Shown here: positions 63,438-64,000 of the stretch, piece after piece
How the letters are laid out: the number at the start of each line of letters is the position of its first letter
How positions within the stretch are numbered: position 1 is the stretch's first letter
NCBI GenBank assembly: GCA_963772225.1
Contig: CAVYWD010000003.1
Coordinates: 620,001-684,000 of the forward strand
DNA length: 64,000 nt
Source of the DNA: CAVYWD01 sp963772225
GTDB taxonomy: Bacteria > Myxococcota > Myxococcia > Myxococcales > UBA5297
Direction: 5' to 3'
Made by a program: the position numbers and the translations under genes
The notes under the pieces: generated by a model
Databases searched by the model: none
What the model was told of the DNA's origin: nothing
The model's input: the letters and a program-made list of their open reading frames with translations, nothing else

Positions 63438-64000
63438 ATGAAGCTGTCCGAAGTCATGGCAGGAGTCGAGGCGCGGCGGGTCGCGGGTCCGGGGCAGGAT
63501 CCGGACATCGCGGCCGTGACGTGCGACTCGCGCGAAGTCGTCCCGGGAGCCCTGTTCTTCGCGCTCGCCGGCGCCAAGGCGGACGGCGCGCAGTTCGCGA
63601 AGGCGGCGGCCGAGCGCGGCGCCGCGGCAGTGGCGAGCGAGAAGCCCATCGAAGGCCTTCCGGAGTCCGTCGCCCAGGTCCAGGTGCGGTCCGGCCGGCA
63701 GGCGATGGCGGTGGCCGCCGCGAACTTCTTCGGGCGGCCCGGCTCGGAGATGACGCTCCTCGGCGTCACCGGGACGAACGGCAAGACGACCGTCACCTAC
63801 CTCGTCGAGGCCATGCTGGAGGCCGCGGGAGAAGTGCCGGGCGTCGTCGGCACCGTCAGCTACCGCTACGCCGGCAAGACGCTCCCAGCCCCGAACACCA
63901 CGCCCGAGAGCACCGCTCTCCAGGCCCTGCTCTCCCGCATGCGCGACGCGGGGACCACGGCGGTGACCCTGGAGGTGAGCAGCCACGCGCTCGCGCAGGA
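63438..64000 (+). CDS. murE: UDP-MurNAc-tripeptide ligase MurE, 5' part (runs off window)
   Basis: Starts MKLSEVMAGVEARRVAGPGQ. The N-terminal domain contains AVTCDSREVVPGALFFALAG, the ATP site LLGVTGTNGKTTVTYLVEAM, and NTTPESTALQALLSRM with the following VTLEVSSHALAQ. About 187 codons are present; the ligase C-terminus, which decides between diaminopimelate and lysine, is beyond the end. It follows ftsI after 143 bases. Confidence 0.95.
   Translation, partial: MKLSEVMAGVEARRVAGPGQDPDIAAVTCDSREVVPGALFFALAGAKADGAQFAKAAAERGAAAVASEKPIEGLPESVAQVQVRSGRQAMAVAAANFFGRPGSEMTLLGVTGTNGKTTVTYLVEAMLEAAGEVPGVVGTVSYRYAGKTLPAPNTTPESTALQALLSRMRDAGTTAVTLEVSSHALAQ

Overview
The window is a GC-rich bacterial chromosome segment. 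It carries housekeeping loci: gyrB, recF, rpsI-rplM, rpsB-tsf and the start of the division/cell-wall (dcw) cluster mraZ-STAS-rsmH-ftsL-ftsI-murE. It also carries many lipoproteins with Asp-Ala-Gly or Cys-rich linkers, a two-component protein beside gyrB, and TreT-type trehalose synthesis. This mix, and a PASTA domain on FtsI, suggest Myxococcota or a close deltaproteobacterial lineage. That is inferred from gene content; no rRNA gene is present.

Layout. 0-4 kb: duplicated and decayed material (an N-terminal copy of a Rieske gene, a LytTR remnant, a frameshifted Cys-rich exported protein, a transposase-like relic). 4-9.4 kb: Rieske protein, small Cys-rich protein, membrane spermidine-synthase-like protein, epimerase, LEA-type lipoprotein, bacteriohemerythrin. 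9.6-13.2 kb: nucleoside-type ABC importer (ATPase plus two permeases), followed by tRNA-Gln(TTG). 14.3-17.3 kb: lipoprotein, MFS transporter and an IS630-family element. 17.4-23.1 kb: two large surface lipoproteins. 23.1-25.4 kb: a Ser/Thr kinase-TPR gene broken by an identical 1,036-bp copy of part of the MFS gene. 25.5-27.3 kb: nucleotidyltransferase pair, then a repeat element holding a dead four-helix-bundle gene between inverted repeats (second copy at 52.7-53.7 kb). 27.6-39.9 kb: Hsp70-like protein, gyrB, sensor kinase, recF, nucleotidyltransferase, phosphoesterase, ribosomal proteins L13/S9, DMT transporter and metallo-beta-lactamase exonuclease. 40.1-47.4 kb: a visibly AT-richer accessory island with a tight three-gene operon (LysM/Ig-like adaptor, 1,098-aa unknown protein, lipoprotein) and a DUF1554 lipoprotein. 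47.7-52.6 kb: BMP-type nucleoside-binding lipoprotein, zinc-ribbon response regulator, pyrimidine-nucleoside phosphorylase, GNAT-fold acyltransferase. 53.7-58.6 kb: membrane protein, rpsB-tsf, DUF5752 protein and TreT. 58.9-64 kb: dcw cluster, with murE running off the end.

Functional links. The BMP-type binding lipoprotein, ABC importer and phosphorylase could form one nucleoside salvage route although they lie at separate loci. DUF5752 and TreT form a trehalose pair. The 40-45.6 kb operon is the best candidate for an undescribed system; its spacing and domains resemble a delivered effector with adaptor and immunity partner, but this is inference.

Caution: several conserved genes (recF, rsmH, the ABC ATPase, the epimerase) each carry one single-base frameshift. 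Indel errors in the assembly are a simpler explanation than loss of essential genes.
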